64,000 bases of DNA from Hymenobacter nitidus (lineage in GTDB: Bacteria > Bacteroidota > Bacteroidia > Cytophagales > Hymenobacteraceae), in the NCBI RefSeq assembly GCF_020447315.1, contig NZ_JAJADQ010000001.1, positions 186,001 through 250,000 on the forward strand, written 5' to 3'. Positions 41,647 to 50,433 of the stretch are shown piece by piece. Position 1 is the stretch's first letter. Each line of letters begins with the position of its first letter. The notes below the pieces were generated by a model, which ran no database searches, was not told where the DNA came from, and saw only the letters and a list, made by a program, of their open reading frames with translations. The position numbers and the translations under genes are program-made.

Positions 41647-42195
41647 TTAGAAGCTCGTTTTGTTCAGCACTACCTGGGCGGGCTCCAGCTCGGCCTTGGG
41701 GGCCAGCGGCCGGATGCGCAGCATGGCCTGCTCGGCTTCCAGGCGGGTGAGGTAGTCGCCAATCCAGAGACGGAAAACCGGCTGCTTGAAGGTAATGTAG
41801 TCGGTTTCCTCGGGGTAGCGGCTGATAATGGCCCGCCGGGTAGCCATAGCCTGTTCCCGCTCCAGCCCCACGTAGGCCAGAATCCGGTAGCCCTGGGCAT
41901 ACTTCACGTTCTGGTTGGTATAGGCCTGGTCGCGCAGGCGCTGCTCAATCTGAGGGTTGACGTGGCTGATGGGCGTAACGGGCGAGCGGCTGACGGACGG
42001 GGCCAACACTGTCGTTTTGGGGGCCGTGAACACCGGCCGGAAGCGGCTCAGGTCTTCGGGCGCCGATTGGGTGGTGGCTTTACGGGTGGTGTCGGGGGCG
42101 GGGGCCGTGCCGGAGCCGGCCGGTGCCGACGCCGCACAGGCCGCCAACGTCAAAAAGGAGGACAGCAGCAGCACGTTACGAACTAAGTATATCAT
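41647..42195 (-). CDS. SPOR-domain lipoprotein
   Basis: A signal with lipobox LAAC gives Cys20. A Pro/Thr/Ala-rich linker follows, and the C-terminal about 80 residues (from GYRILAYVGLEREQAMATRR) form a SPOR peptidoglycan-binding domain. It is 182 aa, so an envelope protein that binds denuded septal glycan is likely. Its start lies 20 nt inside the end of deoC on the same strand, so translation is probably coupled. Confidence 0.75.
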   Translation of the reverse strand: MIYLVRNVLLLSSFLTLAACAASAPAGSGTAPAPDTTRKATTQSAPEDLSRFRPVFTAPKTTVLAPSVSRSPVTPISHVNPQIEQRLRDQAYTNQNVKYAQGYRILAYVGLEREQAMATRRAIISRYPEETDYITFKQPVFRLWIGDYLTRLEAEQAMLRIRPLAPKAELEPAQVVLNKTSF

Positions 42196-42859
42196 TTTCT
42201 TCCAGCAAAGCTAGGCTATTTGAAGAACCCAGCCGGTCGGCACCGGCCATCACCAGGGCCAGCGCGGCCGTACGGGTCCGGATGCCGCCGGCCGCCTTGA
42301 TACGCATATGGGCCGGCAGGTGGCGGCGCATCAGGGCAATATCTTCTACGGAAGCTCCGCGGCTGGCAAAGCCGGTGGAGGTTTTCACGAAGTCAGCCCC
42401 GGCCGATTCGCAGAGCTGGCAGGCAGTAATAATCTCGTCGGGCGTGAGCAGGGCCGTTTCGATGATGACCTTCAGAATGGCCTTCTTCACGTGGCACAGC
42501 TCAGCCAGCTGCCCGATTTCGTCCTGCACCTCCGTCAGCCGCCCCGACTTGAAAGCCGCCACATTGATGACCATATCAATTTCGGTAGCGCCGTCGGCCA
42601 GGGCTTGGTGGGTTTCGAAAAACTTGACTTTGGTAATCTGGTAGCCCAGCGGGAAGCCCACCACCGTGCAGACCGGCACGCCCGAACCTTCGAGCTGCTC
42701 GGCGGCAAAGCGCACGTAGCAGGGCGGTACGCACACGGAGGCAAACCGGGCCCGGGCCGCTTCCTGGCAAAGCTGAGTAATCTGGGCTTCGGTAGCATCG
42801 GGCCGCAATAAGGTGTGGTCGATGCGGGCGGCTAGGCCATTCGTAGAGTTTTGAGTCAT
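42176..42859 (-). CDS. deoC: Deoxyribose-phosphate aldolase
   Basis: Cleaves 2-deoxyribose-5-phosphate to acetaldehyde and glyceraldehyde-3-phosphate. A class I aldolase, it carries the Schiff-base Lys in DFVKTSTGF, an ILKVIIETALLTPDE segment with a second catalytic Lys, and MRIKAAGGIRT. It is 227 aa, typical. It has no other deo genes nearby. It overlaps the SPOR lipoprotein gene by 20 nt, so the two form an operon with an unusual partner. Confidence 0.95.
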   Translation of the reverse strand: MTQNSTNGLAARIDHTLLRPDATEAQITQLCQEAARARFASVCVPPCYVRFAAEQLEGSGVPVCTVVGFPLGYQITKVKFFETHQALADGATEIDMVINVAAFKSGRLTEVQDEIGQLAELCHVKKAILKVIIETALLTPDEIITACQLCESAGADFVKTSTGFASRGASVEDIALMRRHLPAHMRIKAAGGIRTRTAALALVMAGADRLGSSNSLALLEENDILSS

Positions 42860-42991
42860 AGGGTGGGGCTACAAACGCGGAGTGGCAGGCAGCTCCCAAA
42901 AGCTACCTGCCACTTAATACTACTCATTTTCCGGCGGGCCGGATCAGACGGGTATCGGTGGGGGCTTTGGCGCGGGCCAACGCGCCCGGCA

Positions 42992-42999
42992 CAAAGATA
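42992..42999 (-). promoter_or_regulatory. Possible -7 element for deoC
   Basis: The minus strand reads TATCTTTG (TAnnTTTG), about 130 nt upstream of the deoC start. No matching -33 TTG is seen. Confidence 0.35.
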
Positions 43000-43055
43000 A
43001 TGCCGCCCCTGCTATTTGCCCTGCGAGCAGGGTGGGCGGGTAGAATGCCTACCAC

Positions 43056-43095
43056 AAAAAAGGCCGGTAGCTTCCGAAGAAACCACCGGCCTTTT
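43056..43095 (-). terminator. secA terminator
   Basis: AAAGGCCGGT (43059-43068) pairs with ACCGGCCTTT (43085-43094); the minus-strand tail is TTTTTTGTG. Confidence 0.85.
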
Positions 43096-43121
43096 CTGCT
43101 TGGCAAAAAGCGCCGACTTGC

Positions 43122-46100
43122 TTAGTCAACCAGCACGCACCGCTCGTTGAGCAGGTCGTCTTCCACGCTCTTGTACTTCACGTCGCGCACGATGCGGCCG
43201 TCCATGTACTGCACGCTTACTTTCTCGTTGCGGTTGGCAACTTTCTGGCTGCGCACGGGTACCTGCTTTTCCAGCACCGGCGTAGGCTCGGGGCCCAGGT
43301 CCTCGGGGCCGGCACCCAGCGAAACCGAGGAAGTTTCTTTCTGGGCCTTCAGCTTGGGCGCGGGAGCCGGAGCGGGCAGCTCGTCTTCCACGAAGTACTC
43401 TACCTCGTCGGTGTGGCCGGCTTCCTGGTTCATCGGAATATCGGCCTTGAAGAGGAAGGATACGGTTTCCTCGTTCACCTTGCCAATCATCTGCTTGAAG
43501 AGCTCAAACGACTCGAACTTGTAGACCAGCAGTGGGTCTTTCTGCTCGTACACGGCGTTCTGTACCACCTGCTTCAGGTCGTCCATGGCGCGCAGGTGCT
43601 TGGTCCAGGCCTCGTCGATGATGGCCAGCACCACGACTTTTTCCATCCCGCGGATGGCCTCGTGGCCGCCGTTGGCCTGGGCCTTGCGCAGGTTGGCCAC
43701 GGCCGTTACCTGCTTGCGGCCGTCGGTGAACGGAATGGCAATGTTCTCGTAGGGCGCATTGTTGCTCAGCAGGTCGTTCACCAGCGGCAGGGTATTGCCG
43801 GCAATGTGCTCGTTCTTGCTGTGGTAATACCCCATGGCCTCGTCGTAGAGCTTCTGGGTGAGGGCCGGAGCCTGCTGCGCGCTGAAGTCCTGCGGGGTGA
43901 TGTAGGTATCGTAGCCAAACACGCGGATGATGGCCAGCTTGAAGTCCTCGAAGTCGCCGGTTACCTTGTGGCCCACCACGATGTCCTCGCAGACGTCGTA
44001 AATCATGTTCCAGATGTCCAGCTCCAGACGCTCACCAAACAGGGCGTTGCGGCGGCGCTTGTACACCACCTCGCGCTGGGCGTTCATCACGTCGTCGTAC
44101 TCCAGCAGGCGCTTGCGGGTGCCGAAGTTGTTTTCCTCCACTTTCTTCTGAGCCCGCTCGATGCTGCTCGTAATCATGGAGTGCTGAATTACCTCGCCTT
44201 CCTCCAGACCCATACGGTCCATGAGCTTGGCAATCCGGTCGGAGCCGAACAGGCGCATCAGGTTGTCTTCCAAGCTCACAAAGAACTGCGAAGAACCCGG
44301 GTCGCCCTGGCGGCCGGCACGGCCCCGCAGCTGCCGGTCAACGCGGCGGCTTTCGTGGCGCTCGGTACCGATGATGGCCAGACCACCTGACTCCTTGGAG
44401 GTTTCACGCAGTTTGATGTCGGTACCACGGCCGGCCATGTTGGTAGCAATGGTAACCGTACCTGGGTAACCGGCAGCGGCCACAATTTCGGCTTCGCGCT
44501 GGTTCTGCTTGGCGTTCAGAACCTGGTGCGGAATGCTGCGCAGCTTGAGCATACGGCTTACCAGCTCCGAAATTTCCACCGACGTCGTACCCACCAGTAC
44601 CGGGCGGCCGGCTTTCACCAGCGTCTGGATTTCCTCGGCTACGGCGTTGTACTTCTCGCGCACGGTCTTGTAGACCTTGTCGTGCTCGTCTTTGCGGGAG
44701 ATGCCGCGGTTGGTGGGAATCACCACCACGTCCAGCTTATAGATTTCCCAGAATTCACCGGCTTCCGTTTCGGCCGTACCCGTCATGCCCGAAAGCTTGT
44801 GGTACATGCGGAAGTAGTTCTGCAGCGTAACGGTAGCGTACGTCTGAGTGGCGTCTTCCACGCGCACGTTTTCCTTGGCTTCAATGGCCTGGTGCAAACC
44901 ATCGGAGTAGCGGCGGCCTTCCATCACGCGGCCGGTCTGCTCATCCACGATTTTCACCTTGCCGTCTTCGGTCAGGATGTACTGGTCGTCGCGCTCAAAC
45001 AGCGTGTAGGCTTTCAGCAGCTGGTTTACGGTGTGTACCCGCTCCGACTTCTCGTTGTAGTCGGCCATCAGCTTTTCCTTCTGATGCAGCTTGTCCTCGT
45101 TGTTGATGGACTTGTTGTTCTCGATGGCCGCAATTTCCATCCCGATGTCGGGCATGATGAACAGGTGCGGGTCTTCGCCCTGGGCCGTAATCAGGTCAAT
45201 GCCTTTTTCAGTCAGCTCAATCTGGTTGTTCTTCTCGTCGATGGTGAAGAACAGGGGCATATCGGCCTCAGGCATCTGCCGTGAGTTGTCGGCCAGGAAG
45301 TGGTTTTCCACCTTCTGCAGCACGGCGCGCACGCCGGTTTCCGAGAGGAACTTAATCAGGGGCTTGCTCTTGGGCAGACCGCGGTAGGCGCGGAACAGCA
45401 TCAGGCCGCCCTCCCCTTCTTTCACGCCGTCTTTGCCTTCCTTGATGAGCTTGCGGGCCTGCACCAGGTAGTCCTGCACCAGCTTACGCTGGGCATCAAC
45501 CAGCATCTGAATGCGGGGCTTGAGCTGGTAGAACTCGTGCACGTCGCCGCGGGGCACGGGCCCCGAGATGATGAGCGGAGTCCGGGCGTCGTCAATCAGC
45601 ACGGAGTCCACTTCGTCGACCATGGCGTAGTGGTGCTTGCGCTGCACCAGCTCGCTGGTTTCGCGCGCCATGTTGTCGCGCAGGTAGTCGAAGCCAAACT
45701 CGTTGTTGGTGCCGTAGGTAATGTCAGCCGCGTAAGCTTTGCGGCGGGCATCGGTGTTGGGCTGGTGCTTGTCGATGCAGTCCACGGTAATCTTGTGGAA
45801 CTCGAACAAGGGCGCGTTCCATTCGGAGTCACGCTTGGCCAGGTAGTCGTTCACCGTTACCACGTGCACACCGCGGCGGGCCAGGGCGTTGAGGAAGGAC
45901 GGCAGGGTCGACACCAGGGTTTTACCCTCACCGGTAGCCATTTCTGAAATCTTGCCCTGGTGCAGCGCCACGCCGCCAATGAGCTGCACATCGTAGTGCA
46001 CCATGTCCCAGGTGATTTCGGCGCCGGCTGCGGTCCACTTGTTAGCCCAGATGGCCTTGTCGCCCTGAATGGTGACGTTGCTTTTGCGGGTCGCAATTTC

Positions 46101-46523
46101 GCGGTCGAAGTCGGTGGCGGTAACAACCAGCTGCCCGTTCTGGGTGTAGCGGCGGGCCGTTTCCTTCACGATGGCAAAGGCATTGGGCAGCACCTGCAAC
46201 AGCACTACTTCCAGCTCCTTGTTGCGCTGCTTTTCGAGGGCATCAATCTGGTCGAAAACCTGCTCCTTCTGCGCAATATCGAGGCTGGTGTCCTCATTGA
46301 TGCGCTGGTGCAGGGCCCCGATCTGCTCGTCGATGCCTTTGAGGTGCGCGTCGATGCGGCTACGCACGTCGTCGGTGTGCTGGCGGAGCTCATCATCGGA
46401 GAGCTGTGCCAGTTTGGCATATTCGGCATTAACGAGTGCCACGTACGGGATAATCTCCTTCAAGTCCCGGTCCGATTTGGTCCCGAAAATCTTGGCGACG
46501 GTCTTCCCAAAAAAATCAAACAT
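43122..46523 (-). CDS. secA: Preprotein translocase ATPase SecA
   Basis: Motor of the Sec pathway. Helicase motifs are MATGEGKTLV (Walker A region), the Walker B-like AMVDEVDSVLIDDARTPLIISGP, RRVDRQLRGRAGRQGDPG (motif VI) and NMAGRGTDIKL. The start MFDFFGKTVAKIFG is that of Bacteroidota SecA; the frame upstream of 46523 is open but unlikely. It is 1133 aa, slightly longer than proteobacterial forms. The C-terminus (KYKSVEDDLLNERCVLVD) has no Cys-rich zinc motif. Confidence 0.98.
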   Translation of the reverse strand: MFDFFGKTVAKIFGTKSDRDLKEIIPYVALVNAEYAKLAQLSDDELRQHTDDVRSRIDAHLKGIDEQIGALHQRINEDTSLDIAQKEQVFDQIDALEKQRNKELEVVLLQVLPNAFAIVKETARRYTQNGQLVVTATDFDREIATRKSNVTIQGDKAIWANKWTAAGAEITWDMVHYDVQLIGGVALHQGKISEMATGEGKTLVSTLPSFLNALARRGVHVVTVNDYLAKRDSEWNAPLFEFHKITVDCIDKHQPNTDARRKAYAADITYGTNNEFGFDYLRDNMARETSELVQRKHHYAMVDEVDSVLIDDARTPLIISGPVPRGDVHEFYQLKPRIQMLVDAQRKLVQDYLVQARKLIKEGKDGVKEGEGGLMLFRAYRGLPKSKPLIKFLSETGVRAVLQKVENHFLADNSRQMPEADMPLFFTIDEKNNQIELTEKGIDLITAQGEDPHLFIMPDIGMEIAAIENNKSINNEDKLHQKEKLMADYNEKSERVHTVNQLLKAYTLFERDDQYILTEDGKVKIVDEQTGRVMEGRRYSDGLHQAIEAKENVRVEDATQTYATVTLQNYFRMYHKLSGMTGTAETEAGEFWEIYKLDVVVIPTNRGISRKDEHDKVYKTVREKYNAVAEEIQTLVKAGRPVLVGTTSVEISELVSRMLKLRSIPHQVLNAKQNQREAEIVAAAGYPGTVTIATNMAGRGTDIKLRETSKESGGLAIIGTERHESRRVDRQLRGRAGRQGDPGSSQFFVSLEDNLMRLFGSDRIAKLMDRMGLEEGEVIQHSMITSSIERAQKKVEENNFGTRKRLLEYDDVMNAQREVVYKRRRNALFGERLELDIWNMIYDVCEDIVVGHKVTGDFEDFKLAIIRVFGYDTYITPQDFSAQQAPALTQKLYDEAMGYYHSKNEHIAGNTLPLVNDLLSNNAPYENIAIPFTDGRKQVTAVANLRKAQANGGHEAIRGMEKVVVLAIIDEAWTKHLRAMDDLKQVVQNAVYEQKDPLLVYKFESFELFKQMIGKVNEETVSFLFKADIPMNQEAGHTDEVEYFVEDELPAPAPAPKLKAQKETSSVSLGAGPEDLGPEPTPVLEKQVPVRSQKVANRNEKVSVQYMDGRIVRDVKYKSVEDDLLNERCVLVD

Positions 46524-46559
46524 GCTGCTAGTTTTTAACTGAAACGCCGGGGCGTACCT

Positions 46560-46567
46560 CAAATTTA
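46560..46567 (-). promoter_or_regulatory. -7 element upstream of secA
   Basis: The minus strand reads TAAATTTG (TAnnTTTG), 36 nt before the chosen start, which supports the MFDFF start. Confidence 0.55.
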
Positions 46568-46622
46568 CGGCGTTTTTTGGGAATTCCCCGGCCATAGCGT
46601 CGCTCCGACCCTTTAAACGACA

Positions 46623-46655
46623 AAACCCCGCCACCTCAAAGAGTGTGCGGGGTTT
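46623..46655 (-). terminator. Terminator of the glycan cluster
   Basis: AAACCCCGC (46623-46631) pairs with GCGGGGTTT (46647-46655). The minus-strand tail is TTTTGTCG. Confidence 0.75.
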
Positions 46656-46728
46656 CTACGAAAGAAAAGATGTCAGGTATTTTGGGTCGGGAAGAGTAGT
46701 TTCTGCTACAAATGACGGAGTTTGACGG

Positions 46729-47661
46729 TTACGAGGCCACGGCCATCGGCTCTTCCGTCGTATTCCGCAGGGCGTGCATCAATTCGCTCACGCAGCCGTG
46801 CAGGCGGTGCTCCAGGCTAGGCAGCAGGTCGCCTTCCCGGCTACCCAGCACGCTATTCATAGGCCGGGCGGCGGGCAGACCCAGGGTCTGCATGGCCCGT
46901 GGCACCACAAAGGAAGTATCCAGGCCACCCATGTCGGCGGCCAGTCGGGCCAGTTCCGCCCAGGTATAGGCGCCCTGATTTGACAGGTGCCACACGCCTT
47001 TCTCTTCGTCGATGAGCAGGTCCAGGGCCACATTCACCAGGTCGGGAATGAAGGTGGGCGAGATGCGCACATCGTCGGCGGCATCAAAAGCCTGCTGCTG
47101 CTGCCCAGCACGCAACACATTGAACACAAAGTTGTCCTCGTCCCAAGGGCCGAACAGGGCACTGGTACGCACCACCAGGGCATTGGGCATACAGTGTAGC
47201 ACGTCGCGCTCGGCCAGCCGCTTGCTGTTACCATACACGCTCAGGGGCCGGGGCAGGTCACTTTCCACGTAGGCCTCGGCTTTGCCCCCATCGAAGACCA
47301 GATCCGACGAAAAAGTCAGAAAATGAACGTCGCGGTAGGCGCAGGCGGCGGCCAGTACGGCCGGCCCCGTGCTATTGGCGCGGTAGCAGCGTGCAAAGTC
47401 CTTTTCGGCCTCATCCACTTTCACGTAGCCGGCCGCATTTACCACCGCCCACGGATTGTAGCGCGTCAGGGCCAGCTCAACGGCCAGTGCGTCGGTAATA
47501 TCGAGTTCAGCGCGGCTTAGTGCCACGGTTTCGATGCCCCGGATGGCGCAGATGCGCTGGAAGGCCCGGCCTAGGGTGCCGTGGGCCCCGGTAATAAGCA
47601 GAGGTTGAATCGTGGGCTGAACCGGCCCCGTATTCAGGTCACTAAAATTAAGAATTTGCAT
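46729..47661 (-). CDS. RmlD-like NAD(P)-dependent sugar-nucleotide reductase
   Basis: An extended short-chain dehydrogenase of the dTDP-4-dehydrorhamnose reductase type. It has a Rossmann motif (LLITGAHGTLGRAFQ, about residues 21-35), the substrate pocket FLTFSSDLVFDGG, and the catalytic YxxxK as YGNSK. It is 310 aa. It starts 3 nt after the GH1-like gene ends, so the two are translationally linked. The genes RmlA, RmlB and RmlC are absent nearby, so the true substrate may not be dTDP-rhamnose. Confidence 0.8.
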   Translation of the reverse strand: MQILNFSDLNTGPVQPTIQPLLITGAHGTLGRAFQRICAIRGIETVALSRAELDITDALAVELALTRYNPWAVVNAAGYVKVDEAEKDFARCYRANSTGPAVLAAACAYRDVHFLTFSSDLVFDGGKAEAYVESDLPRPLSVYGNSKRLAERDVLHCMPNALVVRTSALFGPWDEDNFVFNVLRAGQQQQAFDAADDVRISPTFIPDLVNVALDLLIDEEKGVWHLSNQGAYTWAELARLAADMGGLDTSFVVPRAMQTLGLPAARPMNSVLGSREGDLLPSLEHRLHGCVSELMHALRNTTEEPMAVAS

Positions 47662-47664
47662 AGC

Positions 47665-48972
47665 TCAGGAGGTTGTGGAGGTCGGACAATGATGGTGGTA
47701 GCGGAACCGGTCGTCCCGTTCCCACCACCCTTTGGTTTGGAGCAACGGGTGATGATAGTGGCCTTCGGTGGCCAGGCTTTTTACCATGTTGAACAGGGCC
47801 GTCTTGCGAGGTTTACCCCCGCGCAAATCGAAGACGCCGCTTTCGTAAAACGCCCCGTCCTGGGTGAGCAGCGTGTTCCAGTCGTAGGCGCCCAGCAACG
47901 ACCAGATGGTAATGGCGCGCATATCTACGCCCTCTGCCCGCAGCTGGTTGGCCGCTTCCCAGGCGTAGTGCACCCAGCGCATCTGCTCTTCGCGGGTGCA
48001 GTTAAGGTGCACTTCCGTTACGGCAATGGGCAAATGATACCGGTCCCAGGCTTCGAGCAGCAGGTCGTGCAGACCGGCGGTTTGCACCAGGCGCACGCGC
48101 ACGGCTTCCACATCCACGTAATCAACCCGCTCGGCGCTGCGGCACAAGTGGTGGCCGGCAAAGTGCTGCAGATTTTCGTCCAGAAACCGCTCACTGGTCA
48201 CGTAGTGGTTGATGCCCAGAATATCGGGTGGACAGGGCCGCTTCACGAGCTGTAGCAGCTCGGCCTCGGAAGCACCGTTTTCCCGCAAATAGCCCCACAA
48301 GGGGTGCTGGGCATCGAGTTTGCCGCACAATAAATCGAACGTGAGCCAGCGGCGGTTGTTTTCAAACTCGGCCTGGCCGGTCAGCTGGGGCGTGCAGTGC
48401 GTTTTGCCCAGGTCCTCGGTCTGCACCAGTAAGGCATCAGGCGTCACTTCCCGGATGGCCCGCATAGCGGCGCAGGTGCCCTTGATGTGGTTGAGCTGGA
48501 TGCGCACAAACGTAGTGTCGTCCAGCGCGTGGGGGTACCAGATGCCGTAGAGGCCGCTGAAGCGGGCCGTAGTCAGGGGCTCGTTCACGGGCGTGTAGTG
48601 CTTCACCCAAGGGTAGCGCTCGGCTACCATGCGGGCAAAGCGGGCCAGCCCCGGCACAAAGTTTTTCTGGTGCAGCGCCGTGTAGCGCGGGCCGCTGCCG
48701 TGGTGCAGCAGCGTTACAATCGGGTCGATGCCCAACTCCCGCAGGCGCGCCATGCGCTCATCGGTCCAGGTCCAGTCGGGCGAATCAAGGCTTTCGGGGG
48801 CCACCTGTTCCCAGAGAATGGGGTAGCGTAGCTTCCGAATACCAAGCTCGGCAATCAAGTCAAGGTCTTCCGGGCGGGTGCGGTGCCCACTACTCACGAG
48901 CTGGTCAGAGTAGCCGTCCCCGATTCGTCGGATGGTGCACTCCACCCCGCCCCATACGTCAACTTTCTCCAT
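47665..48972 (-). CDS. GH1-like (family 1 glycoside hydrolase) protein
   Basis: A (beta/alpha)8-barrel protein with family 1-like catalytic residues, Glu131 in TPVNEP (acid/base) and Glu320 in AVTEVHLN (nucleophile), both present. It has no signal peptide, so it should act in the cytoplasm. It is 435 aa from ATG 48972 and linked by 3 nt to an RmlD-like reductase. Proteins where this domain and the reductase are fused exist elsewhere, to my knowledge, which would tie the two functions. The substrate is unknown. Confidence 0.75.
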   Translation of the reverse strand: MEKVDVWGGVECTIRRIGDGYSDQLVSSGHRTRPEDLDLIAELGIRKLRYPILWEQVAPESLDSPDWTWTDERMARLRELGIDPIVTLLHHGSGPRYTALHQKNFVPGLARFARMVAERYPWVKHYTPVNEPLTTARFSGLYGIWYPHALDDTTFVRIQLNHIKGTCAAMRAIREVTPDALLVQTEDLGKTHCTPQLTGQAEFENNRRWLTFDLLCGKLDAQHPLWGYLRENGASEAELLQLVKRPCPPDILGINHYVTSERFLDENLQHFAGHHLCRSAERVDYVDVEAVRVRLVQTAGLHDLLLEAWDRYHLPIAVTEVHLNCTREEQMRWVHYAWEAANQLRAEGVDMRAITIWSLLGAYDWNTLLTQDGAFYESGVFDLRGGKPRKTALFNMVKSLATEGHYHHPLLQTKGWWERDDRFRYHHHCPTSTTS

Positions 48973-49039
48973 CACAGCTTCGGTTCGTGGACGAATTCCT
49001 ACCCTGCCTAGTGTTCAGGTAAGGTAGGCAGAAAACAGG

Positions 49040-49131
49040 ACTGTCATCCTGCGCAGCCTTACAGACCAGTTCTGGGCTCCGAATTGACTTCAGAAGGCCA
49101 AAAAGTGCTGCTTGCTGCGCAGGATGACAGT
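49040..49131. repeat. Interspersed palindromic element, copy 2
   Basis: ACTGTCATCCTGCGCAG (49040-49056) and CTGCGCAGGATGACAGT (49115-49131) are exact 17-bp inverted arms flanking 58 nt. It sits between the Glf gene and the GH1-like gene. Confidence 0.7.
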
Positions 49132-49167
49132 TCACCTGCGGCCGGCTTGCGCCGGTGTATTTAGATA

Positions 49168-50343
49168 CTACTCTTTGGCCGGGTCACGCGGTACAAGCTT
49201 CTCCATAATGGAGGCTGAACCGGTAATAGAGGGCTTGTCGGCCACTTTCTCGGCTTTGTCGGTGAGCTTCTTGTAGAGCGTCAGGGCCTGGGCTACTACC
49301 TGGTCCATGTTGTAGTACTTGTACGTTGCCAGGCGGCCTACGAAGTGCACGTTGGGTGTTTCGTCGGCCAGCTTCTTGTACTTATTGTACAACTCGGCGT
49401 TTTCGAGGCGCGGAATTGGGTAGTATGGGTCGCCCTCGGCTTTGGGATATTCGTACACCACGCTGGTTTTGGGGTGCTGTTGGCCGGTGAGGGCCTTAAA
49501 CTCCGTAATACGGGTGTAGAGGTGCTCGTTGGGGTAGTTTACCACCGGTGCGGCCAGGAACTTCTCGGTGTTCAGCGTTTCGTGCTTGAACTCGAGCGAG
49601 CGGTAGGGTAGCTTGCCGAACTTGAAGTCAAAATACTCGTCAACCGGGCCGGTAAAGATGATTTCCTTGAAGGGAATGAAGTCGATTACGTCGTGGTAAT
49701 CGGTGTTCAGCATGATGCTGATATTGGGGTGGTCGAGCATGCGCTCAAACATCCGGGTGTAGCCGTGCAGCGGCATGGCCTGGTAAGTGTCGGTGAAGTA
49801 CCGGTCGTCGCGGTTGGTGCGGGTGGGCACACGGCTCGTCACCGACTTATCCAGCTCCGAGGGGTCCATGCCCCACTGCTTGCGGGTGTAGTTGCGGAAG
49901 AACTTCTCGTACAGCTCGCGGCCTACTTTGCTGACCACCACATCTTCCGAAGTCTTGATGACCGGAATCTGCTCGGCCAGCGACTCCAGGAACTGCTCCA
50001 CTTCGAAGCTGTTCAGCGAGAGGCCGTAGAGTTTGTTGATGGTGTCGAGGTTGATGGGCATGGGCACCATCTGGCCATCGACGGAAGCCAGTACGCGGTG
50101 CTCGTAGGGGCGCCAATCGGTGAAATTGGAGAGGTATTCGAATACGTCTTTCGAGTTGGTATGGAAAATGTGCGGACCATACTTGTGGACCAGAATCCCG
50201 TCCTCGTTGTAATGGTCGTAGGCATTACCGGCAATATGGCTGCGCTTATCCAGGATAAGCACTTTTTTATTCGAACGAGTAGCCAGCCGCTCGGCTAGTA
50301 CACTGCCGGCAAATCCGGCCCCAACGATGAGATAGTCAAACAT
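49168..50343 (-). CDS. glf: UDP-galactopyranose mutase
   Basis: Interconverts UDP-galactopyranose and UDP-galactofuranose using reduced FAD. The FAD-binding start is FDYLIVGAGFAGSVLAERLA, and later motifs are GPHIFHTNSKDVFEYL, YTRKQWG, RDDRYF and FVGRLATYKYYNMDQVV. It is 391 aa with a polar C-terminal extension of about 30 residues. It makes the precursor for galactofuranose-containing glycans. It lies 90 nt downstream of the glycosyltransferase gene on the same strand. Confidence 0.95.
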   Translation of the reverse strand: MFDYLIVGAGFAGSVLAERLATRSNKKVLILDKRSHIAGNAYDHYNEDGILVHKYGPHIFHTNSKDVFEYLSNFTDWRPYEHRVLASVDGQMVPMPINLDTINKLYGLSLNSFEVEQFLESLAEQIPVIKTSEDVVVSKVGRELYEKFFRNYTRKQWGMDPSELDKSVTSRVPTRTNRDDRYFTDTYQAMPLHGYTRMFERMLDHPNISIMLNTDYHDVIDFIPFKEIIFTGPVDEYFDFKFGKLPYRSLEFKHETLNTEKFLAAPVVNYPNEHLYTRITEFKALTGQQHPKTSVVYEYPKAEGDPYYPIPRLENAELYNKYKKLADETPNVHFVGRLATYKYYNMDQVVAQALTLYKKLTDKAEKVADKPSITGSASIMEKLVPRDPAKE

Positions 50344-50433
50344 AGCGCGCGTGTCTTGGTGGCTGAAATGTGCAGTTGTGGAAAGGATAGGTAATGGCAA
50401 TACGGAGGATGAAGCTTTGCAGTTCGGTCGAGC

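Noticed and set aside
46524-46634. An N-terminal extension of SecA by 37 residues
   Set aside because: The added residues match no SecA, and the -7 element at 46560 lies inside the extension.
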